Below are positions 1 to 9,774 of a DNA stretch of 64,000 bases, piece after piece. The position numbers and the translations under genes were made by a program. This stretch comes from Chloranthus sessilifolius (Eukaryota; Streptophyta; Magnoliopsida; Chloranthales; Chloranthaceae): contig CM037590.1 of assembly GCA_021018995.1 (NCBI GenBank), forward strand, positions 88,134,097 to 88,198,096, read 5' to 3'. The notes under the pieces were generated by a model. It did no database searches, was not told the DNA's origin, and saw only the letters and a program-made list of their open reading frames with translations. The first letter of the stretch is position 1. Every line of letters starts with the position of its first letter.

Positions 1-227
1 AAAAAAAATTGTCAACTCCCACCGGGACATCCTCAATGACTCCCACAGGCTTCCTTTCGAAACCTGTCAGCCAGTTGCAGGACCACAGGTGTGGGCTTCA
101 AGTCTCCCAGACCCAATTTTTCATAGACTGCATAGGGCAGCAAGTTCACACTGGCTCCTAAGTTCAATAGGGCCTTCTCAATTTTATGATCCCCGATGAT
201 GTAGGGGATAGTGGGCACTCCAGGGTC
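1..227 (-). pseudogene. Element D retroviral-type aspartic protease fragment
   Basis: The minus-strand frame from about 227 to 33 reads as the Athila-type protease that processes Gag-Pol. The recognisable core is LLNLGASVNLLPY followed by VYEKLGLGDLKPT and VVLQLADR. The active site of this family is D-L-G-A-S, and here the catalytic aspartate is replaced by asparagine. The equivalent site in element A' (near 28450) keeps the aspartate. After the ADR motif the frame is lost; the continuation (VIEDVPVGVDNF) is in another frame down to position 1. The copy cannot encode an active protease. Confidence 0.8.
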
Positions 228-587
228 TTAAAGTTTGGTGAGGGTTGCAATGGACAGAATGTGCTTTACCTTCTCTACTGAAAAGACTTTCTTGGACAAG
301 TATGTCCTAGACTGTCTTTTATGGGTGCATAACTCCTTCAAAAATTTGGGGTAGGCTAGGACTTGTTTGATGGCATTCAATAAAGGTAGATTAATCTTTA
401 CTTGTTTGAAAGTCTCCATCATTTCCTCAATTTTGCCCTGCCCTTTGTCAAAAGGGGAGGGTCCTTGCAATGCCTTGGGAAATGGCAAGTGTAAGGGTGC
501 TCCCTCACTTGCAGCCTTAGCCAATGGGGCTTCTCTCTTTTTTATTTTTTTTTCCTTAAGGATCCATATCATCCTCTTTATTGACAC
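228..587 (-). pseudogene. Element D Gag-protease linker region
   Basis: The minus-strand frame contains the conserved Athila linker between the Gag zinc knuckle and the protease: LPFPKALQG, IEEMMETFKQVKINLPLLNAIKQ and YPKFLKELC. It ends at an in-frame TAA at 228-230; the same frame then carries on into the protease fragment, so the stop is probably a single nonsense change. The N-terminal part is lysine-rich. The same module is in element A' at about 28490-28890. Confidence 0.75.
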
Positions 588-621
588 TGGGTGGTTCCTG
601 CAGGTCCACCACGGGTGGCCT

Positions 622-939
622 TTATTGTGTTCTTGGGAAACTTATTCCATTTTCTTCATTCAAACTTCTCACAGGCTCACAGCCCACCTGATTGTCCACT
701 AGCCTACCACTCCTCAAAGTTGTCACAGATTTGGCTTCCTCATAGGTGGAGGAAACTTCACCCACTACAAATTCTCTTCGTGGATTATCTTGTGGTTGGC
801 TAGGTAACCTTCCTCCTTCTCTCCTAGTCAGAGCATCAGACAGCTGACCAAGCTGGTTGTGAGAGTGCACAGTTTGGGTTAAGGTGTTCAAGTTCTGTAA
901 TGAAGATAGAACTTGTTCCTCGAAAGATGGTGCTCTCAT
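622..939 (-). pseudogene. Element D Gag C-terminal segment
   Basis: The minus-strand frame carries the Athila Gag tail: LGQLSDALTRREGGRLPSQP, then an EEAKSVTTLRSGRLVDN motif. The same order is seen in element A' (28898-29200) and element C (35230-35499). It lies between the zinc knuckle (1109-1387) and the protease linker (228-587). The segment between about 940 and 1108 is in other frames, so Gag is broken here. Confidence 0.75.
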
Positions 940-1108
940 AGCAGGAGTAGGTGCAGCTTGCTACACAGGACGAGCTATAGGTTGGGCCATGGTTTGCTGA
1001 TATTGAGGTCTTGGGGCATAACGAGCATTTACATGGGGCATGGGCTCTTGGTCTTCTTTGCTGGCTGGGGTATCCATCTTGTCTCCACCTCAAATTGGGG
1101 TGGTTTCT

Positions 1109-1387
1109 TCATTGATACCCAGCAGTAGGTTGCTGCCCATAGGCTTGAGTTGCAATCACATGTTCTGTTATGAAATCAAGAAATTGGGCAGCTGATGGGC
1201 ATTCATCTAGGGAGTGAGCAGGGGACTGGCATATAGCACATGCCTCCTTCACTCTAGCAGCCACAGGTGACTGCATTGCTCCCATCAGCCTATCAAACTT
1301 TAGAGTTAAGCTGTCTATTTTCCTTTCCAACTCACTTGGCACACTCACTTCATATATCTTTCCTCTTGAGGTGTTCTCTTTCATCAA
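1109..1387 (-). pseudogene. Element D Gag zinc-knuckle segment
   Basis: This minus-strand frame contains a CX2CX4HX4C knuckle, CAICQSPAHSLDEC, the RNA-binding nucleocapsid motif of retroelement Gag. It is preceded by the conserved stretch VPSELERKIDSLTLKFDRLMGAMQ. All four zinc ligands are present. The upstream link to the capsid part (1388-1716) holds several stops and at least one frame change. Confidence 0.8.
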
Positions 1388-1716
1388 TTTGGAAGGGTCT
1401 AGATCTCTTACTAAGGTTTCCTGTGCATAGAGTTTTCACTGATGATGTCAAAGAGCTCCCATGTCTCCTCAGCAGTTTTATGGAGGTAGGTGCCACCACA
1501 AGAGGCATCTATCGTATCTCTGCTTTTAGCATCAATTCCCTGGTAAAAGCTTTGAATCAGTTGTCATTCAAGGATTTAATGGTGGGGGCATTTCTTGAGG
1601 AGTTCTTTAAATCTCTCCCAGGATTGATGAAAGTCTTTAGTTGGATCTTGGGTAAAAGAGATGATACCCTTCCTCAACTGACTGGTCTTTGACATAGGAA
1701 AGAATTCAAAAAAAAA

Positions 1717-2169
1717 CTAACATTGGAGATCACTCCAGGACTGTATATTGTTAGGTGGAAGCAGAGATAACCAAGTCCTGGCTCTGTACTTTAATGAAAA
1801 AGGAAAGAGTCTCATCCTGGTGGCCTCCTCCCCCAAACCTGTGATGATGAAGGTGGTGCACAGTCCTAAGAATTCATCTATATGCTTATAAGGACCCTCC
1901 TTGGTCAGGTCATGAAATGAGGGCAACATTTGAATGATGGACGATTTGATCTCATAGTTTCCTTGAGCAGCAGGGAACTGAATGCAAAAGGGAGAATTGT
2001 AGACCCCTGGTGCATTGAATTCCTTGAGAGTTCGAGGCTGTTGCTGCTCACCCATTTCAACAGATTCAAATTTAGCAACTGTGGATGTAGTTGGTCTGGT
2101 TCTGAGAAGTCTTTCAACCTCTGGATTTAGTGGAATAATCTCAAGTTGAAGAGTTCTCCTACCAAGCAT
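1717..2169 (-). pseudogene. Element D Gag capsid-like N-terminal region
   Basis: I take the start as the ATG at 2169 because MLGRRTLQLEIIPLNPEVERLL lines up with the Gag starts of element A' (30452) and element C (33919); the open frame itself reaches up to 2226. The protein holds the Athila Gag signature RTLKEFNAPGVY, FCIQFP, NYEIKSSIIQMLPSF and YKHIDEFLGLCTTF, then RLFPFSLKYRARTWL. It is the structural capsid region. The frame ends after WSDLQC and the rest of Gag is in other frames. Confidence 0.82.
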
Positions 2170-2455
2170 ACAACACCCACAACTGAATGCAGAGTAAATC
2201 TCAACACAACAAATAGGAAAACACAATTGATTAACTAATCTAAAAATTAACAGATCTGAAAATAAATAGGGGAGAAGGGATGCAAACTATAGAGCAACCT
2301 TCAGCACAGCTCTCCTCCCACTCTGTACTCAGATCTGGTGAAATGGACACAAAAAATACTGAAAAATAGCAAAACTCACAAATGTAGTTAGTAAAATCAA
2401 ATAAAAACTACAAATCTATGATCAAAACTTAGATCTATCCATTTCTAAACTGCCT

Positions 2456-2472
2456 CCCCGGCAGCGGTGCCA
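2456..2472 (-). other. Primer binding site of element D (tRNA-Asp type)
   Basis: On the minus strand this reads TGGCACCGCTGCCGGGG, complementary with two mismatches to the 3' end of plant tRNA-Asp (compare TGGCGCCGTTGCCGGGG at 6641). It lies 6 bp from the LTR edge, as in the other Athila-like elements here. About 290 bp of leader without clear content separate it from the gag start. Confidence 0.85.
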
Positions 2473-2478
2473 AAAACT

Positions 2479-4647
2479 TGTTGTGATATTCTAGTGTGCT
2501 GATTTATGATGTAAAAATCAAGAGAAAATAAAGATGGATTCAGCACATCTAAAATATCCTAGACCTGCAAGACACAGGGTCCTTTGTAGCAAGCTTTAAA
2601 AGAATGGTAAGTAAGGGAATGTCCACAGGGAGGCTGGTTAGAAATATGATAAATCTCCAGATCTATAAGAGATCTGGCACCCTAGCTATCTCTACTTTAG
2701 TTAAAAGATAGGGGAGAGTTTTTAAATGAGTTGTCACTTAAACTAAAATACTAATAACATGTAGATTGTTTTGGATCAATTCTGGAGCCTCAGATCTTGC
2801 AGATGGAAGGTTTAAAAAACTCAGAAAATGGAGAAGAACAGCTTGGAGATTGTCTTCACTGTAATCAGGTTGAGCTAAGCATATTACAGGTGTTCAAAAG
2901 CACACAAGTCCCTCAGCTGACCACAGGCACTATCCGCAAGCACAGCTGCAGGGTAAAAATTTTACTTCAAATCACAGGATCCACCTGGCCTTAAGGCTAT
3001 GATCTATCCACTTTAATGGTCACAGACCATCCTATAGGCTTTATCGAATCCATGGATTGCAGCAGATGAATCCAATTGAGGCCTGAGCTTATATTTACCT
3101 TAAGGTTATGATCTGTCCACTTTAATGGTCACAGACCATCCTAGAGATCTCCTACAAAGCTAGAGCCTCAATTAGAACAATTAAAACCACTACAGATGCT
3201 GCAATTTCCAGGTCATAGACGCAAGAAATTATAGGGATATCAGATCTAGGGAATTCAGATGATATCCAAGAGGTCTACCAGTTAAGTGGGGGAGCTGATC
3301 AAGCAACTCCTCTACGCAAATCCGATTGAGCACCAAAAGGAATCAAAAGAGCTTTAGATCTAATTAAAACTTTGAAAATAATATTTTCATTGTAAACAAG
3401 GTCACTCTTACAATGGAATGCTCTCAGATATGTAGCCTGTGCAGTAATTAAACCCAGCAACACTCTTAACCTTACCCAATTACAGATCTAACTCACCCCT
3501 TGCTGCTCCTAGGAATTTAGCCAACAATGGTTGGGCTAAAGGAGGGAAATGAAATCTCGCTGCAAGCTCTGATCTCTGGGAAATTATTCAAAAATTCGAT
3601 CCTCCCCCAATGGAAATTGGGAGTTTCAATATATAGCTTTCTCCTCTATTTTTCCCACCAAAAATCCCTTTTAAAAGGTTGTCAGAGTTTGTTAGAGTTT
3701 TGTTAAAGCACATGGGTCGGTTAGGGCCTTCTAGGGCATCTTCTAGAATGTCACGCCGGTCACCAAAGTGCCTCGATTTGCATGTGACAGGTCACCAAGT
3801 CTCAATGTGTACATAGCATAGTTTCTAAGAAGTTCAGCACACGATTTTGACAGGTTGGAGAAGCTTCCAACAGGTTAAAAGTAAGCTTGTACTTCCTTTC
3901 GATAGGTTCCCTGATCTCTTCGATAGGTACCGATAGGATGAGTTCTCTCTTTGAAGCCTCAGGGTCCTCAGCCCAATATCTGGAGTATTCGATAGGTTGG
4001 CTGAGTAGTTGATAGGTCCAGTGGTCCTTTTCGACAGGTTCAGCTCTGTGTGCCGTCATCCCGATAGGTTGGCTCTCATTCCTATCGAAAGGCTTAAGCA
4101 TCCTTCGATAGGTTCAATTTCAACATCTTCATTTCGATAGGTTAAGGGAGCCTTCGATAGGTTGGAATCGAGCATTTTAGTCCTTTCGCTAGGTTCTCAG
4201 ATCCGTTCAATAGGTTCCTTTGACACTTCAAGTAAGTTTTTGACAGGATAGTTTCTTCTTTCCTTTCTTTGCTCGATAGGTTCTGAAATCCTATCGAACT
4301 CCGCAATCCATGCGACTTCATCCTTCTTCTACCTTCGGATCCTATCGAACCCCTCTCCAACTGCACAAATTCTTTCCTTTTAATCCTCAGCTCCTATCAA
4401 AGTCTTCCGGCATCCTCTCGATAGGATGTTTTGGACCTATCTTCACTTCTTTCTCCTTGTTCTGTTGCTGGGTTTGCATGGTGCTGAGAGATGACTTCTT
4501 TGTGGGCATTCTTCAGTGGTTTGCTGCATTATTACCAGCTTTCCCTGCTATCTACAAAATGCACTCAACAGAGGCTTATTAGCGTGCTCATAGGTCCATG
4601 AAAGGTCAGGTTAAAGGGTGTAAAGTGGCATTTTTCACCACTTAACA
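2479..4647 (-). repeat. 5' LTR of element D
   Basis: The LTR is about 2.17 kb and bounded by TGTTGTG at 2479 and CTTAACA ending at 4647 on the plus strand. In transcription order (minus strand) it has the conserved start with GTGGTGAAAAATGCCAC, a motif array at 3840-4440, a TATATA box near 3629-3636, and two copies of the conserved TGACCATT-AAGTGGACA-type element at about 2993-3035 and 3102-3145. There are no coding features. Confidence 0.8.
3840..4440 (-). repeat. CGATAGG motif array in the U3 of LTR D
   Basis: At least ten exact CGATAGG and three exact reverse copies CCTATCG lie in 600 bp, mostly within the longer form TTCGATAGGTT (examples at 3900, 3919, 3990, 4105, 4134, 4153 and 4273). 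Seven or more decayed forms are also present (TTCGACAGG, TTCAATAGG, TTGATAGG, TTCGCTAGG). Spacing is irregular, which argues against a simple tandem duplication. The array occupies offsets of about 200-800 bp from the LTR start, upstream of the TATA box. Confidence 0.85.
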
Positions 4648-4783
4648 CTAGTCACTACTACAAAGAGGCCTGCAATGACCAAGCTCTTAAGTCTGCAATC
4701 TCTACAAGATCTCAGATCTATTCTCTGAAAATAGCTTTACAAAATAGAGGAGTTGGATCTGCAGCTATCCCTCCTTTGGCTAC
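4648..4783 (-). repeat. Fragment of an older minus-strand LTR
   Basis: This 136-bp strip between elements D and A matches, on the minus strand, an internal part of the LTR of element C (about 32725-32800): both read AGAGATTGCAGACTT and then CATTGCAGGCC, about three-quarters identical over some 70 bp. It is probably what is left of the site into which D and A inserted, perhaps the missing 3' LTR of element A'. Confidence 0.5.
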
Positions 4784-5059
4784 TGTTGAGAACTGGAAAA
4801 TACCATTTTTCACCCCTTAATCTGGGCCTTGATAGACCCTTGAGAGAACTAAATAAGTGTTTTAAGTGCCTATGTTGCAGCTAACAATAAAGACAGGCTT
4901 AACCATAAAAGCGACTTAAAAGTGCCAAAAGATGACAATCCATGTCAGTCCAAAGAAAGGAAGTGAAGAAACAACCTCATCAGCTGTTGAAAGGTCTAAA
5001 GTAAAGAGGCAAAGACCTGTAGGCAAAGCAGGGAACAATTCGAACAGAGAAATGCACTA

Positions 5060-5300
5060 TAGAGTTCTTTTCATAAAGAACCTGCACTTTTCATAAAGAA
5101 CCTTGAACTCTGCGAAAAGGACTAAAACTCCAGGCATAGCTTTCGAAGAGCATCTGAACTCCTCGAAGAGAAGATTGAACTTTGCGAAAAGGTCCCCAAG
5201 CTTTGTGAATAGATCTCCGGTTACAGTTCTTTTCAAAAAGGTCTCCAATCTGTGCGAAAAGAGCTTGAAGTCACAAGACTTAAAAAGACCCTTAAGCTCG
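5060..5300 (+). repeat. CTTTTCGAAAAG-like motif array in the U3 of LTR A
   Basis: About nine short palindrome-like motifs centred on CG are packed here, for example TTTGCGAAAAGG, CTTTCGAAGAG, CCTCGAAGAG and TTTGTGAATAG. The same array, with some copies better preserved (TTTTCGAAAAGG, TTTGCGAAAAG), is in the 3' LTR at about 10050-10290. Several copies differ by TG or CA at the CG, as expected from cytosine deamination. It occupies offsets of about 280-520 bp, upstream of the TATA box. Confidence 0.75.
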
Positions 5301-5513
5301 AGAAATGATATGATTCTGCAAGGGCAATTCAGTAATCTTTGCACGCGCCCCAATGCATTGAAAGCCCAGGGACATTCTGGAAGATTCTGAGCACGAACCA
5401 AAGGCATATTCCACCCCATGTGAACACCCAAAGATGAAATTACTTGGCGGGAACTTCTAGAAACTCTAACAGACTTTCAAAATACATAACAGAATTGATG
5501 CCTTTTTCACCTG

Positions 5514-5655
5514 ATTGGCTGAAACAGATCAAGCAGTTATGATTGGCCAAAATAGATCTAGATCCTTGTGCTCGACTCCTATTGGCTGATACAGATCTAT
5601 CCAATTCTGATTGGTTGATACACATCTGAGCTGGCTTAGGGAAAACTATAAATAG
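5514..5655 (+). promoter_or_regulatory. CCAAT-box cluster and TATA box of LTR A
   Basis: Four ATTGG pentamers (reverse CCAAT) at 5514, 5542, 5581 and 5609 are spaced 28, 39 and 28 bp. Each lies in a degenerate unit followed by a purine-rich AGATC or AGATCT. They stop 37 bp before the TATA box CTATAAATAG at 5646-5655. The same layout is in the 3' LTR (ATTGG from 10530 to 10630; TATA at 10662-10671). This looks like the RNA polymerase II promoter of the element. Confidence 0.65.
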
Positions 5656-6640
5656 ACGAACCATTTGCCCAATTTGGGTATCCAGATTTTGAGTTTCATT
5701 TCTAATCCCTCATTTCGCAAATGACGCTTTGTCCTAAATCCCCGTAATAGCTTCACTTTGACTTGCAAATTGAGAGTCGTGAGATATTTCAGTAATTTAA
5801 AAGGAGTTGTATTCAAGACTACAACTGAGAGTCGCTTAAGTCGTGGCTCAGTAATTGTAATGGTGGATTTTAAAAGGTTGTCAGAACTATGCATTCTCCA
5901 TTGGACTCATGTCAAGGGTTCCTCCGATCTCCTCAAGACATTAGACTCCTTTAGATTCATTGTTTTGCATGCAATTTCCTTGATTCATTAATCGTGAGAA
6001 TTAGTGTTGGTAACCTAATCTCTCACGGCATTTGTAGTGATGCTTCTTGTTCTAAACTAAGGCTTTGGATTAAAGACTGGATGGTTTGTGGCCATTAAAG
6101 TGATGAGACCATAGCCATAAGCTTAAACCTAATCCTTAAATTAGATTTATCACTCTTACATCCGTGCTTGTAGCCGATGAAGATTGGATCACCTCTGTTG
6201 AGTCATTATTCTCATTAGATTTCAAGGGCCAAATCAAAGTTAGATATTACTTCTCATTCTTTGTATAAGTTTACCTCAAACGCTTTCCCCAACTCGATCT
6301 GGATCATTTAGTTTAAATCTTTACTTTTATCATTTAGTTAACGTGACAAATTCAACCTCCCATCTTATGTGTTTTGTAGATAGGATCAGAGGCCAGATCT
6401 GGTAGCTCAGATCTGGAGGTTTATCTTAAATTTTAAATCAATTCCCTGTGGACGATCTTTTTACTCACTTACATTTAAAACTTGCTACAATTGGCCCCGA
6501 TCTTGCGGCTAATTCTCTTCTAACTGTCGATATTTCCTTATTTGTTTATATAGTCTAGAGCCACCGTAATTTAGCAATTTATAAACTGCTTTTTCAAAAC
6601 TCACATAAATCAAGCACACTTAGAATGAACAACAAGTTTT

Positions 6641-6657
6641 TGGCGCCGTTGCCGGGG
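6641..6657 (+). other. Primer binding site of element A (tRNA-Asp)
   Basis: TGGCGCCGTTGCCGGGG is an exact complement of the 3' end, including CCA, of the usual plant tRNA-Asp. It sits 6 bp after the LTR end and is the best preserved of the Athila-type sites in the window. Confidence 0.9.
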
Positions 6658-6899
6658 AATAGATTTTAAAATTGGTAGACCTAAGTTTTTCTATTTTGTA
6701 GATTTGATTTTTATTTTTGCTTTAAACCTGCACTTTGCATTCCAAGTGCTTGATTAAATGTCTACAGCAGTTTTGTATAGAAAACCTGTTTTACTGCAGC
6801 AGGATTTTTTTATTTTTCTCGAAGCTTTTTATTCTAGTTATTTGAATAAATGCTGCTGCCACTCTTTTGTCTTTTTGTCAAATTTGGGCAGTAGCCTGA

Positions 6900-6930
<31 letters not shown>

Positions 6931-9760
6931 TTGTCAATACTTGAATAAGGTACTGCTGCAATTTTTTGGATTTTTGCAGATCTGGAGCAGCCGTCCAACA
7001 AGGAGCATCTGGACTAAAGCTGGAGCAGATCTGCTTGAGTTTGCATCCCCTTCTCCTTTGCATTCATTTTCTATTTTTAAATTCTTGAGAACCAGTTAGC
7101 CTCAGTTTAATGTTTGTTTTGATTATAATTTACTGCCGTCTTTTAGGCATCTTGATTTTTTTTTACAAAACCAAATACAAAATAAAAGAAGATGAAAACA
7201 CAAATAGAAAATCTAGTTGTTTCTCATTATTTTCGTGATAGTAAATAAGGGCTCTTGTTGAGCCCGGGCTGATCCAAAACAAGTAAAAAAAAATAAAAAT
7301 AGAAAATTATAAAAACAAAAAAAATATATATATATATATAGATATCTTCCGGATGGGCTATTTTTCTCCATTTGTATCCACTTTTCCCATCTGGACCTGC
7401 TGAGATCATTTTTTCTTTTTTAGGAATCATGTAGGATAATGAGTAGTGAATCATAGGCTGTTTTGAATATTCAATGAACCCACTGATTTTATTTTTCTTC
7501 GAGATTTCTTCATCATAAATGGGTCTCAGCTGTGTGTGAACCCTGTTTTTAATATGTGCTCCCATGCTTCATTATTTTTTCATACACATCATCAACAAAG
7601 GGGTCAGTCTTATGAATCTTGCTTTTCACTGTATTCCTGCTAATCATTTTTATAATCACTTAGATTCATAAGTATCTCAGGCTTTTTTTTTTTTCGTTGG
7701 GCTTAGGATGTATCATTTGGCATTAGATTTTCTGTTTTAGGAATTTTAGTTTCAAATTCTGTTTTTAGATCGCTGATTTTTTTCTTTCTTAGGTTAATGT
7801 GTCCTAGTTTTACTGATTTTCGTCATTTTTCTGTGAATATAGTTAGTTTCTAACTTTGTTTTCCTATTTTGCATTCACAAATTCTGTTTTTGTATGAACA
7901 CTTTTCTATTTTTTTAAACTTTATATTCAGTCCCTTACCTTGTTTTTACTGTTTCTCTGTTATTAGCATTAGTTTCCTTCCATTTGCATAGTAATCCTTC
8001 TATTTTTTAGATTTTATTTAGCAGTTCTAGCGTTGGTTTGTTGATTTTTCTTGCATTTGTATATCATGTTTTCCATTTCCTTGCTCATATCTTCAGTTTT
8101 ACATTTTTATTTTCTGCTACATATAGTTTAGATTTTTTCTGTTCTTAGTTTTCTTTCTTCTTTTACCCTGCTGCCCCTAGTCTCTCATTGTCTAGAACAT
8201 TGAGGACAATGTTCATCTTAGGTTTGGGGGTATGGCAGGTATGCCAATAAAATAAGTTAATGCCTGATGCAGCTTATGATCAGCAGAATTTTTGAAAATG
8301 AAGTAATCTCACACCTGTTTTTTTTTAAAATGAGGAAGTTAAAACTTTTTAAATTTAATTTCTAGTGTAATTCTAATACTTTCATGAAGTGAATGTCAGA
8401 AAATTTCCAAAATAAAAATTGATGTTTTAGTAAACCTAAAAAGAGAGAAAACAGTGATGATATACCTCAAGAATTTGATAGAAAACCACACCCGGTGAGA
8501 TTTGGGCTCTTTGAAATGTATTCTTTGGAGGTATGAATTGGCAATTTTTTCTGCTCTAGGGACTGTTTGAACCTGCTTGTTATCACTAGAAGTTACACAT
8601 ATCCAAGTTCAAATAGCTTGACAGCAATCATGATATTAAAGACATGATGTAAGGCCTCCTTTTGGACAGTTTGAACTTCAAAAAGCCCAACCTTTTGAAC
8701 CTGCCCTTCATACACACCACTTGCCCTTTATACATCCAAGATTTCTTTGAAACCTCATCAACCTCATTTAGCCTAACCCTCACTCCGAGAATTCGTAAGG
8801 TAAAGGAAAGAAAGTCAAGAAAGGTGAGTTGGGTAACAGCTTGGTAAAAGAAAAAGAAAATAATTGAAGGCAATGATGTATCGCCAGAAGAAATGTGGCA
8901 TTCCAACAATGTTGATTTGAAAAAAAAAAAAAAGAAAAAGAAAAGGAGAAGGCATTTCATTGGAAGTTTGAAAAGAAAGAGAAAAGATGGCCACTTTGGC
9001 TCAAAATTCAAAGAAGAAGATGAAATTGTCTTTGAATTGAAGAAGGTGTCTATCACCTCCTTACCTTGACCGACTTCTCAATTTTGAACTCCATTCCACC
9101 CTTTTATTCTTGATAAATTTCACCCATAAGCCACATTACAACCCAAGTTAAAGTCCTTCAATGATGGATTGAGTCACATGGAGATAAGGATTTGTGTAAT
9201 CTATGGTGAAAAAGTAGTAAATTCAACTAAAAGCAATGCCTATGCTCGCTACATTCCTATTTGAGGACCGAATTGCTCTTGAGCTGTGTGAAATAGTGCA
9301 ACCCTCATATTTGCATGGTGAGTGAAAACCTTGGTGAGAGTTGAGTTTGAAATCAAATTATTTGGGATAACATCAAAACTGAATTTTCAAATAGAAGGCA
9401 AGCTTTTCGTGAATTTTTCTTGTAAAAACTTTTTTACACCAAATGGTAAAGGAATTACAAGAGAATTTTAGTTTTGAGCGATGTTTTCTTGAAAATCTTC
9501 TTACAACCTGACTGATGCAAGTGTGAATAATCTGATTGGATGAAAGTTTGCTTTAACAGAACTGGATTGATTTAACTGATTTATTGGAGAAGTTTGTGGG
9601 TACCTTCACTGAAAACCCTCAGGAGACTTCACTCCTCCACTAGGGATCACCTAGGGGTTTAAAAGGCTTGTTGCATATGCTAAATGCAACTGTGCTCCCT
9701 ACAAAAATGGCTTTTCATTCTATTTTTAAATTTTGTCTTTGCTCAGGGACTAGCAAAGCT
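6658..9760 (+). other. Non-coding interior of element A
   Basis: No protein domain is visible in any frame. The first part is T-rich leader resembling the leader of element C, with TTTTTGCAGATCTGG at about 6972. It includes a long T run (6904-6932) and an (AT)n run at 7323-7340. From about 8200 it matches the 3' untranslated region of element B: GAGGACAATGTTC, then TTAGGTTTGGGGGTATGG and GCCAATA, and later CCGGTGAGATTTGGG and the block before the PPT. A poly-A interruption lies at 8920-8945. Confidence 0.7.
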
Positions 9761-9774
9761 TAGGTTTGGGGGTG
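9761..9774 (+). other. Polypurine tract of element A
   Basis: TAGGTTTGGGGGTG directly precedes the 3' LTR start (TGTTGAG at 9775). The same sequence precedes the 3' LTR of element B at 24414-24427. It is the expected primer for plus-strand DNA synthesis. Confidence 0.8.

Larger units (their letters stand above)
1..4647 (-). mobile_element. Element D: Athila-like Ty3/gypsy retrotransposon, partial
   Basis: Read on the minus strand this is 5' LTR (2479-4647), tRNA-Asp-type primer binding site (2456-2472), untranslated leader, gag and protease. The element leaves the window at its left edge, so RT, integrase and the 3' LTR are not seen. The LTR starts TGTTAAG on the minus strand, seen as CTTAACA at 4641-4647. 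The reading frames are broken by stops and shifts and the copy is dead. If it is a simple insertion, the 5 bp to its right (CTAGT, 4648-4652) should recur at the unseen end. Confidence 0.85.
4784..6634 (+). repeat. 5' LTR of element A
   Basis: It starts TGTTGAGAACTGG and ends GAACAACA just before the PBS, about 1.85 kb. Its U3 holds an array of TTT(T/G)CGAAAAG-like motifs at about 5060-5300, four ATTGG (CCAAT) boxes at 5514-5613 and a TATA box at 5646. After about 6046 it no longer matches the 3' LTR. The tail resembles other Athila-like LTRs only in a decayed copy of the conserved GTGGCCATTAAAGTG element near 6090. Confidence 0.82.

Noticed and set aside
6758-7099. Plus-strand ORF with a run of phenylalanines
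   Set aside because: Produced by the poly-T tract at 6904-6932; no homology or codon structure, and it lies in the non-coding leader of element A.
7323-7340. (AT)n run as a regulatory or origin element
   Set aside because: Simple microsatellite with no other supporting feature.
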